Made by a program: the position numbers and the translations under genes
In this document: positions 16,968 to 24,228 of the stretch, in pieces
Layout: every line of letters begins with the position of its first letter
How positions within the stretch are numbered: the stretch's first letter is position 1
Assembly (NCBI RefSeq): GCF_028553785.1
Contig: NZ_CP067136.1
Span: 620,001 to 684,000 of the forward strand
Length of the DNA stretch: 64,000 bases
Direction of reading: 5' to 3'
Source: Paracoccus fistulariae
GTDB lineage: Bacteria; Pseudomonadota; Alphaproteobacteria; Rhodobacterales; Rhodobacteraceae
Notes under the pieces: generated by a model
What the model saw: only the letters and a program-made list of their open reading frames with translations
Database searches by the model: none
What the model was told of the DNA's origin: nothing

Positions 16968-19021
16968 TGGGGGCGCGCGGTCGCACACGCGATGCCGCTG
17001 CCCCGTCGGACAAGCGCCCTCCTACCCGATTTGGTGAAGACACGCTGCTATGGGCGGCCTGGCTTTACTATGAAGAGGGTCTGACGCAGGCGGAGATCGC
17101 GACGCGGATGGGGGTGTCCCGGCCTTCGGTCAATGCCTATCTTGCGGATGCCCGCACGCGTGACATCGTCTCGATTGAAATCGACCCGGCCCGGTTTCGC
17201 GCGCTGACGCTGGCGCAGGCCATGCAGGATCATTTCGGTCTGAACGACTGCCTGGTCATCCCGTCCGAGGGCAATGACAGCCCGCTGATCGACCGGCTGG
17301 GCGCGGCGGCGGCACAGCTGCTGGGGCGTCTGACCAAATCGGGTGAAACCATCTCCGTGACCTGGGGGCGGACCATGCTGGCCATGGCAACCCGGGTGAG
17401 CAACGGGGCGCTGCGCGACGTCCGCGTCGTCCAGGCCACGGGCAGCACCACGGCCAAGATCCCGTGGACCCCCGAAGCCTGCGCCACGCGTCTGGCCGAA
17501 AATCTGGGGGCACGCTGCATTCCGCTGTCTGCCCCGGCAATCGTATCGGCGCCCCAGGTGCGCGACATGCTGCTGCGCGAACCGGTCCTTGCCGAACAGA
17601 TGGCTGTGCTGGCACAGGCGGACCGCATCGTTTTCGGGGTTTCCTCGCTCAGGCCGGAAAGCACGATCCATACCAGCGGCTTTTTCGATGCAGTCTCAAT
17701 TCGCGATCATTACCACGCGGCGGTGGGCAGCATCGCGGGTCGGATGATTTCGGCCACCGGCGCCCGGGTGGATGGCCCGCTGGAAGAGCGCACCATCGGC
17801 ATGGATCTTGATACCATCCGCAAGGTGCCCGAACGCTTGGCCGTTGCGGGCGGCATGGACAAGGTGCAGGCCATTCTGGCGGCGCTGCGCGGCGGATATG
17901 TCACCGCGCTTGTGACCGATGCCGATACGGCCCGCGCGATCCTGAACTCTGAAGGCTATGAGGATCGTCCGATGCGCGGGCCCGAACGCCCGACCGAGGC
18001 ATTGCCCGAACGCACCCGGGTCAAGAAATTCCTCAACCGGCCCCGCGATGCCGTTGACGAGGCCATCGCAGGCGCGCTTCTGGCGCATGAAGACAGGCTG
18101 GTCGCGGTCGATGGCGTGCCTCGCGCGATCCGCGCCCGGCAGGCGCCCCGCCCGGGCAAGGTCGGGCTGGTGATCGGCGGCGGATCCGGCCATGAACCGG
18201 GATTTCTGGGTTATGTCGGACAGGGCATGGCCGATGCCGTCGCGGTGGGCAATGTCTTTGCCGCGCCGCCGCCGGATCCCATCCTGGCCGCCACCATCGC
18301 CGCCGATGGAGGCGCAGGCGTGCTGCATATCTTCGGCAACTTCTCGGGCGATCTCATGAATTTCGAGATGGCCGCAGAAATGGCCGAAGCCAAGGGCATT
18401 CCCGTCCGCACCGTCGTGACCACGGATGATATCGCCTCGGCCCCGCTGGACGCACGCAGTGCAAGGCGCGGGGTCGCGGGCAATGTCTTTGTCTTCAAGA
18501 TCGCGGGCGCGGCCTGCAACCGGATGCTGTCCCTGGACAGATGCGCCGACCTGGCGTCGCGCGCGGCCGAGCGTTGCATGACCATGGGCGTTGCACTTGA
18601 ACCCGGCGCGTCTATCGACACCGGCCGCCCCAGTTTCAGTCTGGGCCCCGACGCCATGGAAATCGGTGTCGGTGTGCACGGCGAACCGGGCGTCACGCGA
18701 ACCGAGGTGAAGTCCGCCGATGAAACCGCCGACCTGATCGTTGACCGCATATTGGACGAAATCGACCTGGCCAATGGCACCGAAGTCGCCTTGCTGGTCA
18801 ATTCCCTGGGCAGCACACCGCAGATGGAACTGTATATCCTGAACAGAAGGCTCAGACGGCGGCTGCACGCACACGACATTTCCGTACATGTTACGCTTCT
18901 TGGACATTACTATACGTCACTCGACATGGTGGGCGTCTCGGTCACGCTGATGCAGCTTGATCCCGAACTGAAGGAATTGCTGGACGATCCCTGCGACAGC
19001 CCGGCATGGACCCAGATCTGA
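16967..19021 (+). CDS. SorC-family transcription regulator fused to a full DhaK domain
   Basis: The 684-residue protein starts at ATG 16967 (TGATG with the DhaL stop). Residues about 25-65 form a helix-turn-helix (EGLTQAEIATRMGVSRPSVN). About 70-335 is the SorC/DeoR sugar-binding domain, ending TALVTDADTARAIL. Residues about 350-684 are a DhaK domain, starting RVKKFLNRPRDAVDEAIAG. The DhaK part keeps GGGSGHEP (His409), SGDLMNFE (Asp462) and the covalent histidine in GVHGEPG (His571), so it should still bind a ketose and may be a competent kinase half. It is the last gene of the operon and probably its own repressor or activator through the TGTCA palindromes. Ketose sensing through DhaK is inference. 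Confidence 0.92.
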   Translation: MGARGRTRDAAAPSDKRPPTRFGEDTLLWAAWLYYEEGLTQAEIATRMGVSRPSVNAYLADARTRDIVSIEIDPARFRALTLAQAMQDHFGLNDCLVIPSEGNDSPLIDRLGAAAAQLLGRLTKSGETISVTWGRTMLAMATRVSNGALRDVRVVQATGSTTAKIPWTPEACATRLAENLGARCIPLSAPAIVSAPQVRDMLLREPVLAEQMAVLAQADRIVFGVSSLRPESTIHTSGFFDAVSIRDHYHAAVGSIAGRMISATGARVDGPLEERTIGMDLDTIRKVPERLAVAGGMDKVQAILAALRGGYVTALVTDADTARAILNSEGYEDRPMRGPERPTEALPERTRVKKFLNRPRDAVDEAIAGALLAHEDRLVAVDGVPRAIRARQAPRPGKVGLVIGGGSGHEPGFLGYVGQGMADAVAVGNVFAAPPPDPILAATIAADGGAGVLHIFGNFSGDLMNFEMAAEMAEAKGIPVRTVVTTDDIASAPLDARSARRGVAGNVFVFKIAGAACNRMLSLDRCADLASRAAERCMTMGVALEPGASIDTGRPSFSLGPDAMEIGVGVHGEPGVTRTEVKSADETADLIVDRILDEIDLANGTEVALLVNSLGSTPQMELYILNRRLRRRLHAHDISVHVTLLGHYYTSLDMVGVSVTLMQLDPELKELLDDPCDSPAWTQI

Positions 19022-19139
19022 ATCCTGTGTCTGGCTGGCGGTATAAACTTGATGAATTTGCCACCTTGGACTTGTCTCGCGAAAGTGCCGGGTTCTTGAG
19101 AACATGAGAGCGATCAAGGAGACGGGCAATGACGCACAC

Positions 19140-19166
19140 TGGACCTGCGCCGGTTCTGTTCCGGTC
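19140..19166 (+). repeat. Left inverted repeat of the IS3-family element
   Basis: The 27 bp starting TGGACCTGCGCCGG match the reverse complement of 21714-21740 with three mismatches. Confidence 0.8.
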
Positions 19167-19200
19167 TTCTGAGAGCGATGCTCTTGAAAGGAGACTGGAT

Positions 19201-19485
19201 ATGACAGCGATACACAGCGATGCATTCAAGCAGGATGCGGTTTGTATTGCGCTCACCAGCGGTCTGATACGGCGTCAGGTTGCGTCCGATCTGGAGATCG
19301 GGCTTTCGACGCTCGGGAAGTGGATCCGGGCGATTTCCGATGAGGCGAAGGTTCCCGAACGCGATGCCGCTCTGCTGCGCGAGAATGAACGGCTGCGGAA
19401 GGAGAACCGGATCCTGAAGGATTTGAGCCGGATCAAGGAAACAGTCCGTGGAACTGTTTCCCCGGCGAATGTAGGGAAGTCTTAA
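19201..19485 (+). pseudogene. IS3-family orfA, disrupted at its 3' end
   Basis: The frame encodes an HTH protein (MTAIHSDAFKQDAVCIA, then RRQVASDLEIGLSTLGKWI) followed by the leucine-zipper stretch ALLRENERLRKENRILK. It then leaves consensus, running DLSRIKETVRGTVSPANVG before an early TAA. The true OrfA end (EVLKKAAQFFAAQKP) is intact in another frame immediately downstream (to 19523). A short insertion containing a hairpin (19437-19461) has shifted the frame. Confidence 0.8.
19437..19461. repeat. Palindromic insertion inside IS3 orfA
   Basis: GGAAACAGTCC (19437-19447) pairs with GGAACTGTTTCC (19450-19461) with one bulged base and a 2-base loop. It lies in the extra roughly 45-50 bp that separates consensus OrfA codons on each side. 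It may be a small mobile palindromic unit; no second copy was noticed in this window. Confidence 0.5.
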
Positions 19486-20226
19486 AAAAGGCAGCTCAGT
19501 TCTTCGCGGCTCAAAAGCCATGAGGTTTCATCTCATTGCCAACTATCGCGGGGACCTGCCTCGCAGTCGCCTGTGCCGCTTGATGGGCGTAACGGATCGC
19601 GGTCTGCGGGCATGGAGGCGCCGGCCGCCATCGCAGCGTCAGCGTCGCGACATGCTGATCCTTGCCGATATCCGAGAGCAACACCGGCTAAGCCTGGGCA
19701 GCTATGGCAGGCCGCGCATGACCGAGGAACTGAACAAGTTGGGCCTGCGTGTCGGCCGCGTTCGTCGGAAAAATGGCATCCGGGTTCTGCGCAGCCGCAA
19801 GTTCGAGCGCACCACTGACAGCGATCACAGCTTCACCATCGTGCCGAACCTCCCGCAGCAGGATTTTACGGCGAGCGCCCCGAACCAGACGTGGGTCGGC
19901 GAGATTACTATGTCTGGACGCGGGAGGGCTGGGTTTACCTTGCCGTGATCATCGACCTCTATTCACGGCGCGTGATTGGCTGGGCGATCAACAGCCGCAT
20001 GAAGCAGGATCTGGCGATCAGGGCGCTGAACATGGCGATCGCCCTGCGCAGGCCGCCGCCTGGCTGCATTCATCACAGCGACCGCAGATCGCAATATTGC
20101 GCCCACGACGATCAGAAGCTGCTGCGTCAGCACGGCTTCAAGGTGTCGATGAGCGGCAAAGGCAATTGCTGTGATCGTTCGGCTGTCGAGAGCTTTTTCA
20201 AATCATTGAAGGCACAGCTGGTCTGG

Positions 20227-20234
20227 CGGCGGGA
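20227..20234. repeat. Target-site duplication, left copy
   Basis: The octamer CGGCGGGA directly precedes the IS256-type element and is repeated exactly at 21568-21575. Confidence 0.9.
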
Positions 20235-21567
20235 GGGAGTGTCTGAAACTCTGTGTATCTGATGTGGCCCATGCGGTTTTCAGATACGTTCAGGCGTCGA
20301 AGCGCCCTGCGAACATTATGGCCAGCTGATTGCGGGCCGCAACCCATTCCCGGACCGCGCGGCCGCCCTTTTCGAAGTTGCGGATGGCGAGGAAGATCAG
20401 CTTCGTTGCGGCCTCCTCGGTTGGGAACGAGCCCTTGGTCTTCAGCGTTTTCCGCAGCACGCGGTTCAGCGATTCCACCGCATTCGTGGTGTAGATGATC
20501 TTCCGGATCGCCGCGCTGAAGGCGTAGAACGGGGTCACTTCCGCCCATGCCCGGCGCCAGGCCGGGGCGATGGATGGGTATTTCCCGGCCCATTTCTCCT
20601 CGAAGGCACCCAGTTGGCGGGCGGCCTGCTCAGCGGTGGGGGCCTCGTAAATCGGGCGCAGGTCGGCCGCCACGGCCTTGCGGTCCTTCCAGCTGCAGAA
20701 GTTCATCGAATGCCGGATCAGGTGAACGATGCAGGTCTGGACCGTGGTCTCGGGGAAGGCCGCAGTGATGGCCTCGGGGAAGCCCTTCAGCCCGTCCACG
20801 ACCGCGATCAGGATGTCCTGAACGCCCCGGTTGCGCAGCTCATTCATCACCGACAGCCAGAACTTCGCGCCCTCGTTGTCGGCGATCCAGAGCCCCAGAA
20901 CCTCGCGATCCCCTTCCCGGGTGACGCCCAAGGCGATGTAAACGGCCTTGTTTTTGACCATCCGGCTGTCAGCATCGCGGATCTTCACGCGCAGGGCATC
21001 GAAAATGACGATCGGATACATCCGGTCCAGCGCCCGGTGCTGCCACTCGCGGACCTCGTCCAGCACGGCATCCGTGACGCGGCTGATCAGGTCGGGCGAA
21101 ACCCGCAGGCCGTAAAGATCTTCCAGGTGGGCCTGGATGTCCCGAACCGACAGCCCAGCAGCGTAAAGCCCGATGATCTTGTCATCCACCCCATCGATCC
21201 GGGTCTGGCCCTTCTTCACCAGCTCGGGCTCGAAGCTGCCCTCCCGGTCTCGCGGCACCGAAAGCGGCACCTCGCCGTCCGAGCCCTTCACCCTCTTCGT
21301 CGCGATCCCGTTCCGGCGGTTGGTCTGCTCAGCCGGCGGCTCCGCACCAGCCTCATAGCCCAGATGTGCCGTCAACTCGGCCCCGAGCATCCGCTCCATC
21401 AGCCGGATCTTCAGTTCCTTCATCAGCCCGGCGTCGCCCAGCAGATCCTCAGGCCGCTTGCAGCCTTTCAGCAGCTCGTCCAGCAGTTCGTTCGAAATCG
21501 TCATGGTCCTTGCTCCTCTCAGGAAGCATGGACCCAATCAGCCATCCACAGAAGACCGGACACTCTC
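20235..21567 (-). mobile_element. Complete IS256-family insertion sequence (1,333 bp)
   Basis: The element is bounded by imperfect inverted repeats of about 23 bp. The left end reads GGGAGTGTCTGAAACTCTGTG and the right end, reverse-complemented, reads GAGAGTGTCCGGTCTTCTGTG. An exact 8-bp duplication flanks it, as expected for IS256. It carries one intact transposase gene on the minus strand and sits inside IS3 orfB. The intact ends, duplication and reading frame indicate a recent insertion that could still be mobile. Confidence 0.93.
20290..21504 (-). CDS. IS256-family transposase
   Basis: The 404-residue mutator-type transposase starts MTISNELLDELLKG; an upstream in-frame start at 21537 would add 11 residues that are not family-like. 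The DDE residues are visible: the first Asp in IVIFDALRVKIRD, the second in VVDGLKGFPEAI, and the Glu in YTTNAVESLNR. Length and motifs are those of a full active enzyme. The gene lies inside the 1.33-kb element and reads opposite to the interrupted IS3 transposase. Confidence 0.95.
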   Translation of the reverse strand: MTISNELLDELLKGCKRPEDLLGDAGLMKELKIRLMERMLGAELTAHLGYEAGAEPPAEQTNRRNGIATKRVKGSDGEVPLSVPRDREGSFEPELVKKGQTRIDGVDDKIIGLYAAGLSVRDIQAHLEDLYGLRVSPDLISRVTDAVLDEVREWQHRALDRMYPIVIFDALRVKIRDADSRMVKNKAVYIALGVTREGDREVLGLWIADNEGAKFWLSVMNELRNRGVQDILIAVVDGLKGFPEAITAAFPETTVQTCIVHLIRHSMNFCSWKDRKAVAADLRPIYEAPTAEQAARQLGAFEEKWAGKYPSIAPAWRRAWAEVTPFYAFSAAIRKIIYTTNAVESLNRVLRKTLKTKGSFPTEEAATKLIFLAIRNFEKGGRAVREWVAARNQLAIMFAGRFDA

Positions 21568-21575
21568 CGGCGGGA
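21568..21575. repeat. Target-site duplication, right copy
   Basis: The octamer CGGCGGGA follows the IS256-type element and matches 20227-20234. Confidence 0.9.
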
Positions 21576-21713
21576 TTGGCAAACTCGTCGCGCGGTTGAG
21601 GTCGCCCTCTTCGAATACATAAACGGCTTCTACAACCCCCACCGCAAACACTCAGCACTCGGCTGGAAATCACCCGTGGCCTTCGAACACACGGCCGCCT
21701 AACATGAGCATCC

Positions 21714-21740
21714 GACCTGAACAAAACCGGTGCAGGTCCA
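21714..21740 (+). repeat. Right inverted repeat of the IS3-family element
   Basis: This 27-bp end reads GACCTGAAC and continues to GCAGGTCCA. It is the inverted partner of 19140-19166, 12 bp downstream of the orfB stop. Confidence 0.8.
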
Positions 21741-21972
21741 AAGCACCAACTCTTCATAGAGCACGGTTGGTCCATCAGCCCCGTGAGATTCGCCGCGAGC
21801 TTGCACCCAGCAACCGCTCGACCCGCTGCGCGAGATGACAGCTCCGCGCGCCTAGCGATTGCTCAACCCGCGTCAACTGGCGTTAACGCAAGCCGGGCTC
21901 AAGTCGCCGCTGGATTAATGTTCAGCGGCAGATCAGTAGTGTTCGCTTGGAAAAGCATGTGGCAGCGCGGCC

Positions 21973-22641
21973 TCAGATCGTCCGGGCGAGGTAGCGGAGG
22001 TGATTGCCGACCTCGGCATTTGCGGCTTCGGGATCACGTCGCGATATCGCATCAAGGATCTTTTGGTGCTGTTCGACCAGCATGGAGATCACGGCAGGGC
22101 TGTGGGTTTCCTCGCGCCTTTCCCGCCAGCCCGCTTCGCGCCGCATTTCGCGGATCAGGTCATAGATTTCCAGGAAAAGAGGGTTCTTGGCCAGTTCCGC
22201 GATCCGGTAATGGAAGACCTCATCGGCAAGATCGTAGTCGCGCGGGGTCTTGGCCTCGCGCGTCTTCCGCATCAGGATCGCCAGTTGCGCGAACTCTGCC
22301 TCGGTCCCGTTGATGGCCGCCAGTTCGGCGAGGCGCGGCTCGATCTGAAGGCGCACATCCATGAGTTGCCCAAGCGCGATCTTGCCCGCCAGCATCCGGT
22401 GTCGGCCCCGGTCGGGATGCGGTGGCGGGGCAACGAAGGTGCCTTGCCCATGCCTTCGGAAGATCTTGCCCCGCTGCTGAAGCTCATTCAGGGCCAGCCG
22501 CAGTCGCCGCCGCGGTACGCCCAGTTGTTCGGCCAGATCGCGTTCGGCCGGCAGACGGGTATCACCCTCGCGCGAGGCGGAGGCGAGCAGAGGTTCCAGC
22601 GCTTTCAGAACCTCTTGCAGGTCGTCCGCAGCGGGTTCCAT
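21973..22641 (-). CDS. GntR/FadR-family transcriptional regulator
   Basis: The 222-residue protein has an N-terminal winged HTH (RLPAERDLAEQLGVPRRRLR, residues about 29-48, then RGKIFRRHGQGTFVA) and a C-terminal all-helical FCD ligand-binding domain (DVRLQIEPRLAELAA; DEVFHYRIAELAKN; VEQHQKILDAI). It is the last gene of the long minus-strand operon that begins at 31485, with 3 bp to the TauE/SafE gene. FCD regulators typically bind small carboxylic or amino acids with a metal. It most likely controls the operon through the palindrome at 31491-31511 (inference). Confidence 0.9.
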   Translation of the reverse strand: MEPAADDLQEVLKALEPLLASASREGDTRLPAERDLAEQLGVPRRRLRLALNELQQRGKIFRRHGQGTFVAPPPHPDRGRHRMLAGKIALGQLMDVRLQIEPRLAELAAINGTEAEFAQLAILMRKTREAKTPRDYDLADEVFHYRIAELAKNPLFLEIYDLIREMRREAGWRERREETHSPAVISMLVEQHQKILDAISRRDPEAANAEVGNHLRYLARTI

Positions 22642-22644
22642 CGT

Positions 22645-23475
22645 TTATCCTTTCATCAGATCGATAAACATCCGCACAGAGGTCACCAACAAAAACGCCC
22701 CAAAGGAAAGTCGCAGGGCCCGGCGTGGGATCGAATGGGCCAGCTTGACGCCGACTTGCGAAAATACGGTCGTCAGCGGGACGATCACTGCCGCCGCAGC
22801 CAGGTTTACGTAACCAAGCGACAGCGGTGGCAAGCCCTCGGCACCCAGGCCTGTGGCGGCATAAATGAGCGCGCCGGGTAAGCCGATGATGAAGCCAATC
22901 GCCGCCGACGTGCCGACGGCGCGGCGGATATCGTAACCCAGAAAGTTCAGCAGCGGGACACAAATCGTACCGCCGCCGATGCCCATCATCGCGCTGAGCG
23001 CCCCTGCGATCACGCCGAAGAGCGCCCAGACACGTCGAGAAAAGCCGCGGGGCTGCGGATCGGCGCGGCCTTTGCGGAAGATCATATCGGCCGCAACCAC
23101 AAGTGCGACTGTCGCAAAAACCGCGACCAGTACCTTGCCCGAGACATAGGCGCCCAACAGGCTGCCGCCGACGACGCCGACAAGGATCGACGGCGCCCAG
23201 AGCTTCAGCAGATCGGTATCGATGGCGCCCCGACGGTAATGGCCCAGGCTGGATGAAAGCGAGGTAAAGACGATCGTGGCAAGCGATGTTCCCACTGCCA
23301 TTTTCATGGTCAGGTCAGGGGGCATTCCCGTCATGGTCAGCGCGAAATACAGCGCCGGCACGATGACGATTCCGCCACCGACGCCAAGAAGGCCGGCAAG
23401 GATCCCGCCGACGACCCCTGCGCCGATGGCGATGGCGGCCAGTTCAAACAGTGCAGAAGCGGAAAGCTCGACCAC
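22645..23475 (-). CDS. TauE/SafE-family permease
   Basis: The 276-residue integral membrane protein has about eight hydrophobic spans. It shows the duplicated TauE/SafE motif: GGILAGLLGVGGGIVIVPAL near residue 23 and GALSAMMGIGGGTICVPLL near 156. Family members export or import sulfite, sulfoacetate or other organic anions. It is encoded between DUF1028 and the GntR regulator, 3 bp from each, so it is an integral part of the operon. It may remove a sulfonate or other anionic product of the substrate; the sulfur link is suggested by family name only. Confidence 0.9.
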   Translation of the reverse strand: MVELSASALFELAAIAIGAGVVGGILAGLLGVGGGIVIVPALYFALTMTGMPPDLTMKMAVGTSLATIVFTSLSSSLGHYRRGAIDTDLLKLWAPSILVGVVGGSLLGAYVSGKVLVAVFATVALVVAADMIFRKGRADPQPRGFSRRVWALFGVIAGALSAMMGIGGGTICVPLLNFLGYDIRRAVGTSAAIGFIIGLPGALIYAATGLGAEGLPPLSLGYVNLAAAAVIVPLTTVFSQVGVKLAHSIPRRALRLSFGAFLLVTSVRMFIDLMKG

Positions 23476-23478
23476 GGA

Positions 23479-24225
23479 TCAATCCTTCGAAGTGGCAAAA
23501 GAGGCGGTGGGACGACCTGTCCGAGCGCGCGCGTCATCCGCCTCGGCAATGCGCTGGTCGATGTCGCGGCGGTCGGGCAGCCCGGAAAACCGCGTCTCGG
23601 TTGGGATCGCCTCGGCCATGATCAGATAGCGCTCTGCGGCAACGGCAAGCAGGCGACGCAGTTCGGCAAGCGGATCGGCGTGATCGTCGGCGCGCATGTC
23701 AAGCCAGGGATGAGCGGTGCAGCGATGGATGCGCAGAGCTGCAGCCTGTCGGCCGCGCTTGTCCCCGCCGGCGGCTTCGCCCGCTTCCATTGCGGTCAGC
23801 ATACGTTCGGGCAGGGGCAGATCTTCGCACGCGGCATAGACCCTGGCGGTCTCGGCGATCACGTCGGGTCCGGCCAGCATATTGCCAGCGACCGAGTGAT
23901 CCTTGCCCGTCAGATGGCCCGCCCATTCGATACAGTCGCTGCCCGTATGCGCGACAAAATGGCCTTCAGCATCCAGCAGATGCGCCTGCCGCTGCGCCGC
24001 GCCATGATCGCGGGACACCAGGTCGTGAAGGACCGAGCGCGCATCTTCACCTGCTTCCATCCTGCGAAGCCCTTCGGTTCCCCAGACCGGGTTTACAAAA
24101 GCCTGCGTGGCGACCGCGCTTCGCCGCCCGATGTAGGGCACCAAGGATCCGCAGGCGAAAAACCGACTGGCCACGGCGATACCTATGGTGCCGTCGCGGT
24201 CCCGCGCAATTAGCGACCAGGTCAT
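23479..24225 (-). CDS. DUF1028 family protein (Ntn-hydrolase-like)
   Basis: The 248-residue protein begins MTWSLIARDRDGTIGIAVAS, the start typical of DUF1028, with the conserved ACGSLVPYIGRRSAVATQAF and GKDHSVAGNMLAGPDV segments. A known DUF1028 structure has an Ntn-hydrolase-like fold; no reaction is well established. It is encoded 3 bp downstream of a gamma-glutamyltransferase-like gene, also an Ntn hydrolase, within a peptide-transporter operon. The pair probably acts in sequence on amide bonds of an imported compound. The C-terminal 60 residues beyond the core are charged and variable. Confidence 0.88.
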   Translation of the reverse strand: MTWSLIARDRDGTIGIAVASRFFACGSLVPYIGRRSAVATQAFVNPVWGTEGLRRMEAGEDARSVLHDLVSRDHGAAQRQAHLLDAEGHFVAHTGSDCIEWAGHLTGKDHSVAGNMLAGPDVIAETARVYAACEDLPLPERMLTAMEAGEAAGGDKRGRQAAALRIHRCTAHPWLDMRADDHADPLAELRRLLAVAAERYLIMAEAIPTETRFSGLPDRRDIDQRIAEADDARARTGRPTASFATSKD

Positions 24226-24228
24226 ATC

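Larger units (their letters stand above)
19520..21702 (+). pseudogene. IS3-family orfB (DDE transposase), frameshifted and split by IS256
   Basis: The start ATG overlaps the genuine orfA stop (ATGA). The product begins MRFHLIANYRGDLPRSRL and has the rve-type core. Around 19905 one base is missing, breaking WVGEIT from YVWTREGWVYLAVIIDLYS, which continues in another frame. About five codons are also missing near LRVGRVRRKN. At 20234 the gene is cut by the IS256-type element and resumes at 21576. Joining 20234 to 21576 restores LVWRRDWQTRRAVEVALFE exactly. The gene ends at KSPVAFEHTAA. It cannot produce an active transposase. Confidence 0.88.
19140..21740 (+). mobile_element. IS3-family element, decayed, interrupted by an IS256-family element
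   Basis: Terminal inverted repeats of 27 bp begin TGGACCTGC at 19140 and end GCAGGTCCA at 21740, with 3 mismatches. Between them lie orfA and orfB of an IS3-family transposase in the plus direction. Removing the nested element leaves about 1.26 kb, a normal IS3 size. No matching 3-5 bp duplication was found at the outer ends (CAC on the left, AAG on the right), so one flank may have been rearranged. The element is inactive because both reading frames are damaged. Confidence 0.85.

Noticed and set aside
18014..19021. Possibility that the SorC-DhaK protein is two genes wrongly joined
   Set aside because: The frame is continuous with no stop, start or ribosome site at the junction near residue 340, and the linker is an ordinary Pro/Arg-rich stretch; a genuine fusion is the simpler reading.
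19137..21743. Target duplication for the outer IS3-family element
   Set aside because: The bases outside the inverted repeats (CAC on the left, AAG on the right) do not match, so no duplication can be claimed.
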